A stretch of 64,000 nucleotides of DNA from UBA7957 sp965224675 (GCA_965224675.1 CBDDAA010000002.1:1116001-1180000), one strand, 5' to 3'. Counted from the first letter of the stretch, positions 27,290 through 37,579 are shown. The notes: generated by a model not told the origin, from the letters alone. Made by a program: numbers and translations.

Positions 27290-29308
27290 TTACAGCAACG
27301 GCACAATCATCATTGCTACGATGTTCATGATTTTTATCAATGGATTGATCGCCGGCCCAGCAGTATCCTTATAAGGGTCACCCACTGTATCACCCGTGAT
27401 ACTGGCTTTGTGTGCATCTGAACCCTTACCACCGTGGTTGCCATCTTCAATATATTTTTTAGCGTTATCCCAGGCACCACCGCCGGTGGTCATGGAAATG
27501 GCCAAAAACAAACCCGTTACGATAGAACCGACCAGTAAACCACCTAAAGCCTGAGGACCCAGCCAAAGGCCGACTATCACCGGGATAACTACAGGTAACA
27601 AGGATGGAAGCAACATCTCTTTAATGGCCGACTTGGTCAGCAAATCGACAGCTCTGGAGTAGTCAGGCTTGCCACTGCCATCCATAATGCCCTCGATTTC
27701 TTTAAACTGACGCCTGACTTCAATTACAACTGAACTGGCGGCACGACCTACGGCTTCCATCGCAAAAGCCGCAAACAGAAAAGGCACCAAACCACCGATA
27801 AACAGACCGATAATAACCATATGGTTGGATAGATCGAAGCTCAGGACTTCTCCTGAATGATGACTTAGCTCACGTGTATAATCCGCAAACAAAACAAGCG
27901 CGGCAAGACCGGCAGATCCAATAGCATAACCTTTGGTAACCGCTTTGGTTGTATTACCAACCGCGTCGAGCTTGTCGGTTGTTTTACGCACTTCTTCTTC
28001 AAGATTTGCCATTTCTGCAATGCCACCGGCATTATCAGTAATAGGGCCATAAGCATCAAGAGCGACAATTATCCCGGTCATGGAAAGCATGGCGGTAGCA
28101 GCAATGGCTATTCCATAAAGGCCAGCCGCCCAATGGGCAAAGTAAATGCCTGCGCAGACAACCAATACAGGTAATGCAGTTGAACGCATGGAAAGCGCCA
28201 GACCTGCGATAATATTTGTTGCATCCCCTGTAGTTGATGATTCAGCAAGTTTTTTAACCGGGCCAAATTCAGTCGAGGTGTAATACTCGGTGATAACCAC
28301 CAATAGTGCCGTTACAACCAAGCCAACAACAGAGGCAAGGTAGAGTTGCATTGTTGAAAATTCACCATTGCCCCCCATCACCAGCGCAGTTGCTGGTAAA
28401 AATGTGACCAGCGAAAACGCAGCAGAAATAGCCAATCCCTTATACAAGGCTTTCATGATTTTACCATCGGGACCGACTTTGACAAAATAAGTGGCCAGTA
28501 TAGAACCAAAAATGGATAAACCACCCAGCACTAACGGATAAATAACAGCACCTGTTGAAATGCCCAAAGACGCACCCAGTATCATGGTTGCTATCAATGT
28601 AACCGCATAGGTCTCAAAAAGATCAGCCGCCATGCCGGCACAGTCACCTACGTTGTCGCCAACGTTATCTGCAATAACTGCAGGGTTTCTTGGATCATCC
28701 TCGGGAATACCTGCCTCGACCTTTCCAACCAGATCTGCACCAACATCAGCACCTTTAGTAAATATCCCACCACCCAATCGGGCAAAAATTGAGATAAGAG
28801 AACCACCAAAGGCCAAACCGATTAATGGTGAGAGGTTGACATCAGCACCTGATTCACCGAATAGGGCCAGAACAGCAAAATAACCCGCAACACCCAAAAG
28901 TCCCAAGCCTACGACGAGCATACCTGTTATGGCTCCGCCCCTGAACGCAATTTGCATGGCCGGATCCAACCCCCCGCGTGCAGCTTCTGTCGTACGAGAA
29001 TTAGACTGCACTGAGATGTTCATTCCAATATAGCCGGCGGCACCTGACAATACAGCACCTATTAAAAAACCAAACGCGGTGAGAGTACCCAGAAATAACC
29101 AGATAAGAATAAAAAGTACGCCTCCAACAATGGCAATAGCCGTGTATTGGCGTGCGAGATAGGCGGCGGCCCCCTCCTGAATTGCGGAAGCAATTTTTTG
29201 CATGGCATCATTGCCGCTTGGTGCGGCGAGGATTTCTTTCCTGGCATTGACGCCCCAGGCAATTGCAGCTAGTGCGGCAAGGATTGAAAAGATCAGTCCT
29301 ACGGTCAT
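27290..29308 (-). CDS. hppA: Membrane-bound H+-translocating pyrophosphatase, K+-independent type
   Basis: This 672-residue protein has about 16 hydrophobic helices and the pyrophosphate-binding segment DVGADLVGKVEAG followed by the DNVGDNVGDCAGMAADLFE motif. The GNTTKAVTKGYAIGSA sequence has Lys where K+-dependent enzymes have Ala (GNTTAA), which marks the K+-independent H+-pumping class. It couples PPi hydrolysis (or synthesis in reverse) to proton movement. It is divergent from a PPi-dependent phosphofructokinase 480 bases away, and sat is nearby, so PPi turnover is concentrated in this stretch. Confidence 0.95.
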   Translation of the reverse strand: MTVGLIFSILAALAAIAWGVNARKEILAAPSGNDAMQKIASAIQEGAAAYLARQYTAIAIVGGVLFILIWLFLGTLTAFGFLIGAVLSGAAGYIGMNISVQSNSRTTEAARGGLDPAMQIAFRGGAITGMLVVGLGLLGVAGYFAVLALFGESGADVNLSPLIGLAFGGSLISIFARLGGGIFTKGADVGADLVGKVEAGIPEDDPRNPAVIADNVGDNVGDCAGMAADLFETYAVTLIATMILGASLGISTGAVIYPLVLGGLSIFGSILATYFVKVGPDGKIMKALYKGLAISAAFSLVTFLPATALVMGGNGEFSTMQLYLASVVGLVVTALLVVITEYYTSTEFGPVKKLAESSTTGDATNIIAGLALSMRSTALPVLVVCAGIYFAHWAAGLYGIAIAATAMLSMTGIIVALDAYGPITDNAGGIAEMANLEEEVRKTTDKLDAVGNTTKAVTKGYAIGSAGLAALVLFADYTRELSHHSGEVLSFDLSNHMVIIGLFIGGLVPFLFAAFAMEAVGRAASSVVIEVRRQFKEIEGIMDGSGKPDYSRAVDLLTKSAIKEMLLPSLLPVVIPVIVGLWLGPQALGGLLVGSIVTGLFLAISMTTGGGAWDNAKKYIEDGNHGGKGSDAHKASITGDTVGDPYKDTAGPAINPLIKIMNIVAMMIVPLL

Positions 29309-29792
29309 TCGTTCTCTCCTGATTGTAAGTTTGATTTAGTGGGCGTGAGTACTTTCACTACCCGCATCTGTTGTTGGGTAAACAGACGCAATTCTTATTC
29401 CCCTTTTTCCGATACCGGCTGGAAATTCGGCTACCCGACCGATCAACCTAATCCATTGGTTTGGGAAATTTTACGGCGTTGCGTCTGATTATCGCTAAGG
29501 ATTGCAGTATTCGCTTCTTTAAGAATACTGAAATCCCAATACTTAAGCCAATTTTACCTGATAGCATCGATAAGGAGTATAGATTTATAACACTTCCTTC
29601 ATATTGACTGACACCAACGACCGGACTAGTAAATTCTATACCCCGATCAGCATAGCTTCGGTGAATAAACCAGACGGAATCATGTATAATTAGTCAGATT
29701 TTCTGCACGGTTGTCAATAGCAAATCAACGATATTAACCGTCGAGATTATGCAGCCGGACTACCTTAACTTATTAGACCATAGAGAACTCCT
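29309..29792. other. Divergent promoter region hppA/pfp
   Basis: This 484-base gap between hppA (minus) and the phosphofructokinase (plus) is AT-rich and presumably carries both promoters. No recognisable operator or riboswitch was found. Confidence 0.45.
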
Positions 29793-31049
29793 ATGCCAAA
29801 AAATGCTTTTTATGCGCAATCGGGTGGCGTCACAGCCGTCATTAATGCTTCAGCCTGTGGCGTAATCGAAACAGCACGAAAACATCCCGATAAAATTACC
29901 AATGTTTACGCAGGCAGAAACGGAATTATTGGCGCACTGACCGAAGACCTTATCGATACCAACCTTGAATCTGATGCCGATATTGCCGCACTCAAACATA
30001 CACCTTCTGGTGCTTTTGGCTCCTGTCGATTTAAACTCAAGGGCCTGGAAGACAGTAAGGCCGAATATGAGCGCCTCATTGAGGTATTCAAAGCACATGA
30101 TATTGGCTATTTTTTCTATAACGGCGGTGGTGACTCAGCTGATACCTGCCACAAAGTATCCCAACTGTCTGAGAAGATGGGCTATCCCATTCAGGCGATA
30201 CATGTTCCCAAAACGGTCGATAACGACTTACCAATTACTGATAATTGTCCTGGATTTGGTTCCGTAGCAAAATACATTGCTGTGTCGACAATGGAGGCTT
30301 CTTATGATGTCGCGTCGATGGCAAAAACCTCAACCAAGATCTTTGTCATTGAAGTGATGGGAAGACACGCAGGCTGGATAGCGGCTGCCGGTGGCTTGGT
30401 AGAAGACGACGGTATTCCAGTTGTCATCCTCTTCCCGGAAATTGATTTTGATGAGACGGCCTTTATGGCACGTGTTCAGGCCAACGTTGAGAAGCATGAC
30501 TATTGCACGATTGTGGTCTCTGAAGGTGCCAAGTGGCCTGATGGTCGATTCCTTGCTGAACAAGGTACACGTGATGCTTTTGGCCACGCTCAATTGGGTG
30601 GAGCAGCACCGGTGGTTGCCAATATGGTCAAAGACAAACTGGGTTATAAATTTCACTGGGCCGTGGCGGATTATATGCAGCGTGCAGCTCGACATATTGC
30701 CGCAAAAACTGACGTAGAGCAGGCTTATGCGATGGGTAAGGCGGGTGTTGAGATGGCACTGGCAGGCGATAACGCAATCATGCCCACCATTATCAGAACC
30801 TCGAATGACCCTTACACCTGGGAAGTTGGCAAAGCGCCGCTGGCAGATGTTGCCAATGTTGAGAAAATGATGCCGATGGATTATATCTCTGAAGACGGGT
30901 TTGGCATCACTCAGGCATGCAAAGAATATCTGATACCACTGATTCAAGGCGAAGACTATCCCCCCTACAAAAACGGGATGCCAAAGTATGTGAAATTAAA
31001 AAACAACATGATTGCGAAAAAACTCCCAGATTTTGAGGTAAAAACCTAA
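29793..31049 (+). CDS. pfp: Pyrophosphate-dependent 6-phosphofructokinase
   Basis: This 418-residue protein has GGGDS at residues 111-115 and PKTVDNDLP at 139-147, the pattern of PPi-using enzymes; ATP-PFKs have GGDGS and differ in the second motif. EVMGRHAGWIAAAGG follows. It interconverts fructose-6-phosphate and fructose-1,6-bisphosphate with PPi. In thiotrophic autotrophs this enzyme has been proposed also to dephosphorylate sedoheptulose-1,7-bisphosphate and so save energy in the Calvin cycle together with HppA. The neighbouring hppA supports such coupling here. Confidence 0.93.
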   Translation: MPKNAFYAQSGGVTAVINASACGVIETARKHPDKITNVYAGRNGIIGALTEDLIDTNLESDADIAALKHTPSGAFGSCRFKLKGLEDSKAEYERLIEVFKAHDIGYFFYNGGGDSADTCHKVSQLSEKMGYPIQAIHVPKTVDNDLPITDNCPGFGSVAKYIAVSTMEASYDVASMAKTSTKIFVIEVMGRHAGWIAAAGGLVEDDGIPVVILFPEIDFDETAFMARVQANVEKHDYCTIVVSEGAKWPDGRFLAEQGTRDAFGHAQLGGAAPVVANMVKDKLGYKFHWAVADYMQRAARHIAAKTDVEQAYAMGKAGVEMALAGDNAIMPTIIRTSNDPYTWEVGKAPLADVANVEKMMPMDYISEDGFGITQACKEYLIPLIQGEDYPPYKNGMPKYVKLKNNMIAKKLPDFEVKT

Positions 31050-31110
31050 CCACAGCTATTTATTCAGGCCATGCTATAGCCAATTGAGTTTGGTTTTTTT
31101 GTTAATACAA

Positions 31111-31140
31111 TCAGGCTAATGTATAAGCACATTAGCCTGA
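31111..31140 (+). terminator. Hairpin after the PPi-phosphofructokinase gene
   Basis: TCAGGCTAATGT (31111-31122) pairs perfectly with ACATTAGCCTGA (31129-31140) around a 6-base loop, 60 bases past the stop. No T run follows, so termination is likely but not certain. Confidence 0.6.
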
Positions 31141-31157
31141 GGAACATCAAAGAATGA

Positions 31158-32423
31158 CACTACTGTCCCGTTAAGGAGTAAATAAGTAGGCCCGAAATCC
31201 CATGTGTTTTGTTACAATGAAATCACGACAAGTCATTGATAGAACAAAAGGAAATCAGGCCATGGCACATTGTAATACGATCTTCTCACAATTACTAAAA
31301 CTTGTTTCAAGGCATGAATTTGAAACCCTCGCAAAACAACATCATTGCGGTCGGTCCTTCCGTGTTGGGCGCAGTTTGTGACGCTCATGATGGGGCAATT
31401 ATCAGGGCGAAGTAGCTTGCGTGATCTGGTTGAAAATATATCGGCCCAATCTCATCGCCTTTACCATCTGGGCTGTACAAAGATCTCACGTTCAAACCTT
31501 GCCAGAATCAATCAAGATAAGCCTTATGCTTTGTACGAAGCACTATTTGGAAAACTGTTGAGCCGCTGCCAGGCAATTACACCCGGTCATGATTTCCAGT
31601 TTAACAATCCGCTCTATTCGCTGGATGCCTCAACAATTGATCTTTGCCTGTCAGTCTTTCCATGGGCTGATTTCAAAACCACCAAAGGAGCTATAAAGCG
31701 CCATGTTGGTTTAAATCACGCGGGATACCTGCCTGAGTTTGTCACCATTACAGAAGGTAAGAATCATGATATTACCGTTGGCCGTACACTGACCTTTCCC
31801 AAAGGTAGTATCGTTGCTATTGATAAGGGTTATAACGATTATACGTGGTATAACCAGTTGACAGAAAAAGGAATATTCTTTGTTACCCGAATAAAGAGGA
31901 ATGCAAAATACCGTATTCTTAAACGCCGTACTGTTTTATCAAGCAAAGGGTTAAGCAGTGATCAGAGCATTGAATTTACAGGTACGGTAACGGCAAAGAA
32001 GTGTCCAATACCTCTACGCCGTGTCGGCTACCGAGATGCAGTAACAGGCAAACAGTACTTTTTTCTGACGAATAATTTCAAGCTGGCAGCAAAGACGATT
32101 GCCGATATTTATAAAGCCCGGTGGCAGGTTGAATTATTCTTTAAGTGGATCAAGCAGAGCCTAAAGATTAAATCGCTCATCGGTATCAGTAAGAATGCGG
32201 TGATGACTCAGATCTGGATAGCATTATGCGTTTATCTGCTTCTGGCTTTTCTGAAATTCCAATCGAGGTTGAAGAAAAGCATGCAGCAGATGCTACGACT
32301 ATTACAGCTTAATCTATTTGAAAAACGTGACCTGATGGCATTGTTTCGGGGTGACCCACCGCGAGACAAACAGATCAATATTAATCAGTTGGCTCTGTTA
32401 TGAAAATTAACGGGACAGCAGTG
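31158..32423 (+). mobile_element. IS4-family insertion sequence
   Basis: The element is about 1.27 kb. The terminal inverted repeats are CACTACTGTCCCGTTAA (31158-31174) and, reversed, CACTGCTGTCCCGTTAA (32407-32423), with one mismatch in 17. A single transposase gene lies inside. No obvious target duplication is visible at the edges, so the element may be old or the flanks rearranged. It sits in the gap between pfp and the CBS gene and breaks no gene. Confidence 0.85.
31262..32403 (+). pseudogene. IS4-family DDE transposase, frameshifted near the start
   Basis: Translation from the ATG at 31262 gives MAHCNTIFSQLLKLVSRHEF but stops at 31379. The homologous sequence continues in another frame from about 31365 (CWAQFVTLMMGQLSGRSSLRD) to 32403. 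DDE elements are visible: SLDASTIDLCLS, VAIDKGYNDY, and the YKARWQVELFFKWIKQ signature (Tyr-2-Arg-3-Glu-6-Lys). One base lost or gained in the N-terminal part separates the frames. The element is probably inactive unless ribosomes slip there; no clear slippery run is seen at the junction. Confidence 0.8.
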
Positions 32424-32545
32424 GTTCGAGATAAATTTGGAGAGTATATGGCTCTAATTAGAGATAGATAAATGCAAGAAAACTACGCGCACTCGTACTT
32501 AATATATAACGATGACTTTAAAGTAAAAATTGAAGGGTGACTTAT

Positions 32546-32986
32546 TTAAGTTAGTGTATCCTGGTAAATAGCTTTATGCACATCACCAATACTGATAATA
32601 CCAACCAGCTTATTATCTTCAACCACCGGGATGCGACGAATATTTCGCAGACACATTAACGAAGCCGCTTTCATGATAGGCATTCCTGGTTTAACCGAGG
32701 AGACACGGGTTGTCATAATGTCTTCAGCAGCCAGATTGAGTGTTTCCGCATAATTTTTCTCCATCTCTTCAAAATTTGGCATACCATCTTCCGCCAAATC
32801 TGACATATTCGGAAACATTCTTTTCAGAATATCTTTTTCGGAAACAATCCCGATTATATTGTTTTCATCATCAACAACAGGTAAACCACTAATCTTGTTA
32901 AGGCACATTATATTGGCGAGATTCCTTACTGGGGTATCCGCCTTGGCAGTTTTAACGGTTGTTGTCATAGTCTCTGATACAAGCAT
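32546..32986 (-). CDS. CBS-domain protein
   Basis: The protein is 146 residues from the ATG at 32986, chosen for its AGGAGA ribosome site. It consists of a single CBS pair: the first repeat has NKISGLPVVDDENNIIGIVSEKDIL, and the second has LRNIRRIPVVEDNKLVGIISIGDV. Such free-standing pairs usually sense adenine nucleotides and regulate partner proteins. Between the repeats is an insert (MFPNMSDLAEDGMPNFEEM). It is the only gene in its transcript, so the partner is unknown. Confidence 0.88.
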   Translation of the reverse strand: MLVSETMTTTVKTAKADTPVRNLANIMCLNKISGLPVVDDENNIIGIVSEKDILKRMFPNMSDLAEDGMPNFEEMEKNYAETLNLAAEDIMTTRVSSVKPGMPIMKAASLMCLRNIRRIPVVEDNKLVGIISIGDVHKAIYQDTLT

Positions 32987-33121
32987 TATCGTCTCCTGAT
33001 ATTCAATAATATAGTAGCATGTTGACAAACAGATCAAACACCATAAAAGGAGTAGACCGAGCAGATAAAAGTGATATGTTTTTATCAGGACTTTAAATCA
33101 CTCGCCCAATGCATTGCCACT

Positions 33122-33673
33122 CTATTTCAAATGCAAACTCACCAGCCCGCCCAACGTTTGTTGAATTTGTTTAACTGAAACAAAATTATTGCTACGAGGG
33201 TCATCAAATATCGCGCACTGCAATTCAAACACGTGTGGCTGACTATCCGATTGTAACTTCATGATGGTTGCTAATGTTTGTGGCCCAGGATCATCATGCC
33301 GAAATTCACGGGGAAAAAGCATTGAAGAAGAAGCCAAGACAATTGGATAAGCCGCCACCCATTCAGCACTTTGTGACGATCTTACAACACGAAATCGGTC
33401 AGGGTGGATGATTCGCTCTTCTTTTAACGCTTCCCTTGGCTCGTAAAGGCGGAACTGGCACCAGGGTTCATGCACATTGACAGCTTTGTAATTCTTCGCT
33501 GCACCGAATTGAATATAGGTCCGACTGGTTCCTCGACTGACGATTAGTGATCTGTGTAATTCAAAGACTGATTCCACTGGTGGAACACTACGAGGACTAT
33601 CATAAGGGATAGGTTTGCCTATGGATTGACAGGCAACTAGCAAAGGTAATACAAACAATAGCAGTATTTTCAT
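33122..33673 (-). CDS. Putative lipoprotein
   Basis: This 183-residue protein starts MKILLLFVLPLLVACQS, a lipoprotein signal with LVAC lipobox (Cys15). The mature part has no recognised domain. It is predicted to be anchored in a membrane leaflet facing the periplasm. It lies 85 bases upstream of the CBS gene's strand-mate but with its own start context. Function unknown. Confidence 0.7.
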   Translation of the reverse strand: MKILLLFVLPLLVACQSIGKPIPYDSPRSVPPVESVFELHRSLIVSRGTSRTYIQFGAAKNYKAVNVHEPWCQFRLYEPREALKEERIIHPDRFRVVRSSQSAEWVAAYPIVLASSSMLFPREFRHDDPGPQTLATIMKLQSDSQPHVFELQCAIFDDPRSNNFVSVKQIQQTLGGLVSLHLK

Positions 33674-33858
33674 AACATCATCAATCCAGAAGCCTATAAG
33701 TGCTTGACCCTTCGCTGATTATTAAGTTCCATAGTTAGGCATTCAACATTTGTAATCATGAATCTGTTGGAATTTGGAGCACAATTTGCCCGTATTAACT
33801 ATCGATAAGCATTTTAAATACCTGCCCGTTAAGCTAATTGACATTGTGGGGAGTTAAG

Positions 33859-33990
33859 ATGCATTCCCGTCAATTTGAACAGAATGCGCTAACCAAATTT
33901 GCGCGTCCGCAAAGCAAGCAGCATTTTATAATAACCGTGGATACTGGCAACCATCGTGGGATTGGGCAATTAGTTAAAACTGGGATGTAA
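33859..33990 (+). CDS. Possible 43-residue peptide
   Basis: An ATG at 33859 follows a GGGGAG ribosome-like site by a few bases and opens 43 codons (MHSRQFEQNALTKFARPQSK...). It is basic and has no recognised motif. It occupies an otherwise gene-free stretch of 33674-34132. Confidence 0.3.
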   Translation: MHSRQFEQNALTKFARPQSKQHFIITVDTGNHRGIGQLVKTGM

Positions 33991-34012
33991 AGTGAGTTCA
34001 GAGGCTCCGGGC

Positions 34013-34100
34013 AGAGCTGTACTTATGCCTTTGTCTTCTTTACTGTAGAATCACTACACGCCACGGCGATGCCTTGGCGTAAATAAACACAGCTCTGGTA
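34013..34100. repeat. Nested inverted repeat
   Basis: The outer arms CAGAGCTGT and ACAGCTCTG enclose an inner stem ACGCCACGGC / GCCTTGGCGT at 34058-34080. It lies downstream of the MFS gene and may terminate its transcript, or be a small mobile repeat. Confidence 0.45.
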
Positions 34101-34132
34101 AGTGCCGGGATACCACTGTCCTCCTTAGCATA

Positions 34133-35335
34133 TCAAGCATTTAATTGCGTTTCATCATTAACAAAAACCATAAAGACTATAGCTGAAATAAATAACAGTA
34201 TGGCAGATACAATCCCATTTAACATCAAGGAGCGATCGATTAAATATAAATAGGCGCCCAACATAACACCAAGTGCAGTTCCTAATTGAAAGACGGCATT
34301 ATTCAGGCCGTTCAAGCTTCCTCGATCAACTGGCTCCACCGATTGCATCAGCATGGTAAGTATAATCGGAGAAAATAATGCCTGTGAGAGAGTTACCGGG
34401 ACATAGGCAAAATATTGCAGATAATAGTACTCCGGACTCATAAGAGGCGTAAGAAATGTGAAAACACCTGACAGAATAACCAAAACGCCATACAGTACAG
34501 TTTTATTGGCGATTTTAACCGATATTTTTCCGGACAGATTCGAGCCAATCCAGCCTATTACTCCGCACACGAAGAAAAGGATTGCTATATCTGTATAAGA
34601 AACGCCTATTTGAGAGAAGGTTTCAAAAAGCCAGACAGGATAAAAGCCGGCGAATACAAAATGCCCCATCATTTGAAAATACTTGGCAATTAAATTGTTA
34701 GTTATATTGGTATTTTTAAAAAATAAAAGAAACTTTCTCTTGTATGTATGCAAACCAATCTTGTCTTTGCTGAGTTCAGCATTGGAATTAGGCAAATATA
34801 ACTGGGTAATAATAATAAACAAGATTGTAACCAATGTCATCGCATAAAAAACGTAACGCCAGGTAAAATACCCCGAACCCACTATACCTAAAGGAATAGA
34901 AATTATTGTAGCAACGTAAGTCGCCGACATCACATAGCCCATGATCTGAAATCGTTTTTCTTTCGGAAAAAAATCAGTGATATACGGCAGTATGGATGCA
35001 CCCAACATGGGCATACTCAATGCAGTCATGATTCGAAAGATAATAATTGCAGTTGCGTTAGTGGCAAGTGCAGTTAGTGCGAAAAAAATCGCACACAACA
35101 CCGCACCAATGAGCATCATTCTTTTGCGTCCGTATTTATCCAGAAAGGGTCCCAGTGCAATGTTCGAAAATGTTGCAACAATTGGGAATGCAGCTAAAAT
35201 GTAGCCCAGTAGAAACTGCGGAATGCTTAGGTCGCTTTGTATGAATTTTAATATCGGCGCCAAAATCACTATATTGGATTGCATGATAAAAAAACCATAA
35301 AACAATATAAATATAATTAGTGCATTATTTCTCAC
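34133..35335 (-). CDS. MFS transporter (drug:H+ antiporter type)
   Basis: This 400-residue protein has 12 predicted helices and the MFS motif A variant GPFLDKYGRKRMMLIG between helices 2 and 3, as in the Bcr/CflA-like efflux group. It is the last gene of a four-gene run (asnB-like, dienelactone hydrolase, sulfotransferase, MFS), with 47 bases to the sulfotransferase. It may export the product of those enzymes. Start is a GTG in front of AGGGTTAGCTG. Confidence 0.85.
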   Translation of the reverse strand: MRNNALIIFILFYGFFIMQSNIVILAPILKFIQSDLSIPQFLLGYILAAFPIVATFSNIALGPFLDKYGRKRMMLIGAVLCAIFFALTALATNATAIIIFRIMTALSMPMLGASILPYITDFFPKEKRFQIMGYVMSATYVATIISIPLGIVGSGYFTWRYVFYAMTLVTILFIIITQLYLPNSNAELSKDKIGLHTYKRKFLLFFKNTNITNNLIAKYFQMMGHFVFAGFYPVWLFETFSQIGVSYTDIAILFFVCGVIGWIGSNLSGKISVKIANKTVLYGVLVILSGVFTFLTPLMSPEYYYLQYFAYVPVTLSQALFSPIILTMLMQSVEPVDRGSLNGLNNAVFQLGTALGVMLGAYLYLIDRSLMLNGIVSAILLFISAIVFMVFVNDETQLNA

Positions 35336-35382
35336 CAGCTAACCCTCAAGGAAAAACATGTAATGATGTACTAACAATTAAA

Positions 35383-36732
35383 TTATGGATTTTTTCTATA
35401 CCAGTAATTGTATTGTTCTATATCCACCATTCGTTCTTGATTTTCCTGGCCATAACCCAATCTCAAAGTATCTTCCTCCACTTCAAAGATCCCCCGTAGA
35501 ACACCCTCTTTTCCGACAAAATGCTCTTCGATATGCAAGTCGATTCCATGAGGGTTTGATAATTCGTCAATATTATACCGCCCTGCTATGGCGCCTTTTT
35601 TCTTTACAATGGTTTGTTGAAAAAAACCATCAGGGTGGAATATAATAATATTTCCTTTATTAATACCATACCGACACTCCCACACACTCACGATTGAAGA
35701 AATTACTGTTGGATTATCAACAACTCTTATCTTGTAGTCAGGCTTTGGCGTATTAAGCAAATCTTTTTCTTGTTGCAACTGTTCCTTCTCATAGCTCAGT
35801 TCCGGATCTGAAATCAAATCCCAGGTTGCATAAATTTCATCCCTATTCACTTCCATTGCACTAACAATATCCAACGCGTCATCATAGGAGTAATCAAGAT
35901 CTTCAAATATCTCCCTTCCCATACCATGGAGCCAGCTTTTTGCGTAATAAACTTTCTGCGACGTATCCAAATATTGAGGCCAGTCATCGATATAACTGTT
36001 TACCGGCCTTGAATGCCGACGCAGCGTTGTGGCATCACCTAAACCGACAATTTGATAGTTTGTCATGGGTTGTATTCTTGCTCCATAATCAGACATATCC
36101 TGATATTCGATATTCAACTCCTGACATAATCGTTGTAACTCCTGCTCAGGGTTTAAAACAAGTTCCTCATATCGAACTACAGAGGCTCGATCAGAAAACT
36201 GTTGTATACCATCACGTATTAAAAAATGAGCTCGGTGAAAATCAATATATCGATTCCTTAAAACACGCCAATCTGTCTTGAACCACTTAATGATTCCAGT
36301 AAATTGAGCCATGGGGTTTCTAACGACAAAAATAAATTTAGCCATTGGAAACGTCTTCATGAGTTCCGGAACAATCAGATAGTGGCGTACATTTTTCTCC
36401 AGAAAGTACTTTTTTCCCGTACCTTCCATCGCTGCTCCATATAAGTGTAAAGCAGCTTTTCTCACTGCTTCATAAAATAATGAGGTTCCATCTGGTTGAC
36501 TTTGCAAAAATAAGTTTAAGTTAAGGTTAGCTATTTCTGCATCGTATTCTGCTTCTATTCCTATTGGTTGTTTACCGTTGTCTTTACGCAGTCCGTACAT
36601 TAAAAAATACAGGGCCCAGGGGGACGCTGTAGTGTGGATCTCTGAATGCGATGCCAGCATTTGCTGCAATAGTGTTGAGCCAGTGCGATGAGTACAAATT
36701 AAAAAGATTAAGCTTTCACCTGAATTTTCCAT
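35383..36732 (-). CDS. PAPS-dependent sulfotransferase family protein
   Basis: The protein is 449 residues from the ATG at 36732 (better ribosome site than 36768). The PAPS-binding loop CTHRTGSTLLQQMLASH is near the N-terminus, and FVVRNPMAQFTG carries the 3'-phosphate-binding Arg region. The C-terminal ~110 residues (VWECRYGINKGNIIIFH onward) look like a separate beta-rich domain. It transfers sulfate from PAPS to an acceptor that cannot be named. The dienelactone hydrolase gene lies just upstream (about 40 bases to this start, or 7 to the longer one), so they are co-transcribed. Confidence 0.82.
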   Translation of the reverse strand: MENSGESLIFLICTHRTGSTLLQQMLASHSEIHTTASPWALYFLMYGLRKDNGKQPIGIEAEYDAEIANLNLNLFLQSQPDGTSLFYEAVRKAALHLYGAAMEGTGKKYFLEKNVRHYLIVPELMKTFPMAKFIFVVRNPMAQFTGIIKWFKTDWRVLRNRYIDFHRAHFLIRDGIQQFSDRASVVRYEELVLNPEQELQRLCQELNIEYQDMSDYGARIQPMTNYQIVGLGDATTLRRHSRPVNSYIDDWPQYLDTSQKVYYAKSWLHGMGREIFEDLDYSYDDALDIVSAMEVNRDEIYATWDLISDPELSYEKEQLQQEKDLLNTPKPDYKIRVVDNPTVISSIVSVWECRYGINKGNIIIFHPDGFFQQTIVKKKGAIAGRYNIDELSNPHGIDLHIEEHFVGKEGVLRGIFEVEEDTLRLGYGQENQERMVDIEQYNYWYRKNP

Positions 36733-36775
36733 AATAACCTCAAAAAGTGAATGGCGCATTCCCACCAATAAACAC

Positions 36776-37489
36776 TTAAATAAATATTTCCTCTAAGAAG
36801 TTCTTTGCAGCAGTCCATGACCGATTATCCGCCACGGCATCGTAGAAAACACCCGCTACTGACCCATCCGCATTGGGATTTGTGAATGCGTGAGCAATAC
36901 CGCCATAAGCGTGTATCTGCCAATCGACTCCGGCCTCTGTTAACTCATTTTGCAATGATGAAACCATCTCAGGTGGCACTAATGGGTCGTCATGACCGTG
37001 AAGTGCCAACACTTTTGCTTTAATGGGGTTCGCTGGAATACCCTCCAGTGGATTAAACAATCCGTGAAAACTCACAACCCCACTAAGAGCTGCGCCACTG
37101 CGTGCTAAATCCAGTGCACACATACCTCCAAAACAATATCCAATAATGGCTATTCTTGATTCATCCACCATTTCCATATTTTTTACGGTATCAAAACCTG
37201 CCAAAAGTCTTCGCCGTAATAATAATCGGTCCTCCATATAGGGAGCCTTCAGATGTTTTCCGTCATTATGGTGCTTTCCCAACACACCTTTTCCAAAATT
37301 ATCCATGGCAAAGGAGACATATCCCAGCTCGGCCAGTTCTTCTGCTTTTTTGCATGCATATTCGTCCCGTCCCAACCATGCATGGGCAATGAGAACAGTG
37401 GGTCGTTTGCCTTTTGTATCATTATTGTAAGCAAGATAGCCTTCGAGCGTGGTTCCGTTCTCTTTGTATTCAATTTTTAAAGTATTCAT
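36776..37489 (-). CDS. Dienelactone hydrolase family protein
   Basis: This 237-residue alpha/beta hydrolase has the nucleophile motif GYCFGGMCA (Cys), the acid in HGHDDPLVPP, and His in GGIAHAFTNPNADG. The complete triad is Cys-Asp-His. A GGAGGAG ribosome site precedes the ATG. Family members open lactones or cleave esters in aromatic degradation, but many are of unknown substrate. Here the context is an amidotransferase and a sulfotransferase rather than a catabolic cluster. Confidence 0.88.
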   Translation of the reverse strand: MNTLKIEYKENGTTLEGYLAYNNDTKGKRPTVLIAHAWLGRDEYACKKAEELAELGYVSFAMDNFGKGVLGKHHNDGKHLKAPYMEDRLLLRRRLLAGFDTVKNMEMVDESRIAIIGYCFGGMCALDLARSGAALSGVVSFHGLFNPLEGIPANPIKAKVLALHGHDDPLVPPEMVSSLQNELTEAGVDWQIHAYGGIAHAFTNPNADGSVAGVFYDAVADNRSWTAAKNFLEEIFI

Positions 37490-37579
37490 TACTCCTCCAT
37501 TATGTTCTTCACTTCAAATTAGATAAATAAATAATATTACAACTACGGAATATTATGAATATACACTTGAAAATGTTCT

